From positions 1-5,794 of the forward strand of contig WNEB01000116.1 of assembly GCA_009914575.1 (NCBI GenBank): a stretch of 5,794 nucleotides of DNA. Reading direction: 5' to 3'. The stretch comes from Burkholderia gladioli. GTDB taxonomy: Bacteria; Pseudomonadota; Gammaproteobacteria; Burkholderiales; Burkholderiaceae. A program made the position numbers and the translations under genes. The notes under the pieces are model-generated. The model was not told the origin of the DNA. It made no database searches and saw only the letters and a program-made list of their open reading frames with translations. This document shows positions 5,583-5,794 of the stretch, piece after piece; the stretch's first letter is position 1, and the number at the start of each line of letters is the position of its first letter.

Positions 5583-5790
5583 TCTCTTGAAATTTGAGTG
5601 GGTGAAAAGGGCCGCCGGGGTACGAAAACCTACGTCGCAAAACGGTATCTTCCCACCCCTAGCCCCGCCCCAAGGCGGGGAAGTCCTCGCCGCCGGACGG
5701 GCTCGTAGATTTCTCCGCATCAAGGGTTCGCTGCGCCGGGCTTCGCCCGCCCTTGACCCGGAAAAATCCACCCACTCGAAATTCAAGAGA
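5583..5790. repeat. Structured intergenic element bounded by 22-bp inverted repeats (MITE-like candidate)
   Basis: The left arm (5583-5604, starting TCTCTTGAA and ending GAGTGGGTG) matches the complement of the right arm (5769-5790) at 20 of 22 positions. The 164 bp between them hold a perfect 7-bp hairpin (5663-5669 with 5674-5680) and a long nested hairpin (5708-5726 with 5750-5768, 16 of 19 paired, enclosing CGGGC/GCCCG at 5737-5749). No credible protein or transposase is encoded: a minus-strand frame crossing it continues into the tRNA-Cys complement and is spurious. The inverted ends, compact size and place just beyond a terminator fit a non-autonomous dispersed repeat. A target-site duplication cannot be judged because only four bases follow the right arm. 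The structure is seen; mobility and copy number are inferred. Confidence 0.55.
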
Positions 5791-5794
5791 GGCA

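Noticed and set aside
5469..5786. A 105-codon minus-strand frame across the right-edge element and tRNA-Cys.
   Set aside because: The C-terminal part (ARAGVEPAYTALQAAA) is the tRNA-Cys complement, and the rest follows the hairpins of the element; no binding site or family supports it.
5257..5790. Integration of a mobile island at a tRNA 3' end.
   Set aside because: No second copy of either tRNA 3' end and no integrase is visible; both tRNAs are intact and followed by their own terminators. The element to the right is short and structured differently.

Overview
The window reads as ordinary chromosome of a high-GC betaproteobacterium, most likely Burkholderia or a close relative. Three things point there: the strong G/C bias at third codon positions; the Arg-32 type of elongation factor P next to its rhamnosyltransferase EarP; and a long UvrC with Ala-rich insertions of the kind I recall from Burkholderia. 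The genus is an inference from recognised families; no database search was possible.

Layout. Bases 1-102 (minus strand) hold the first 34 codons of an unrecognised gene that runs off the left edge. Next on the minus strand come earP (965-2173) and efp (242-799), with earP upstream. A gap of about 75 bp separates earP from the divergent plus-strand genes uvrC (2248-4431) and pgsA (4515-5108). A promoter with a perfect -35 box and A-tracts upstream of it (5128-5176) then drives tRNA-Gly(GCC) (5257-5332) and tRNA-Cys(GCA) (5451-5524). Each tRNA is followed by a hairpin plus T-tract that looks like an intrinsic terminator. The right end (5583-5790) is a non-coding, highly structured segment bounded by 22-bp imperfect inverted repeats. 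It resembles a small dispersed intergenic element.

How the genes work together. EarP puts rhamnose on Arg-32 of EF-P, and modified EF-P relieves ribosomes stalled on polyproline stretches, so the minus-strand pair is an enzyme with its own substrate. UvrC makes the dual incisions of nucleotide excision repair and PgsA makes phosphatidylglycerol phosphate. These two are functionally unrelated, but the order uvrC-pgsA-tRNA-Gly-tRNA-Cys matches the E. coli uvrC-pgsA-glyW-cysT region, so it is an old conserved neighbourhood.

I see no new multi-gene system, phage, CRISPR array or transposase. The least explained parts are the inverted-repeat element at the right edge, the repeat-bearing linker of UvrC, and the terminator-like hairpin between the two tRNAs.
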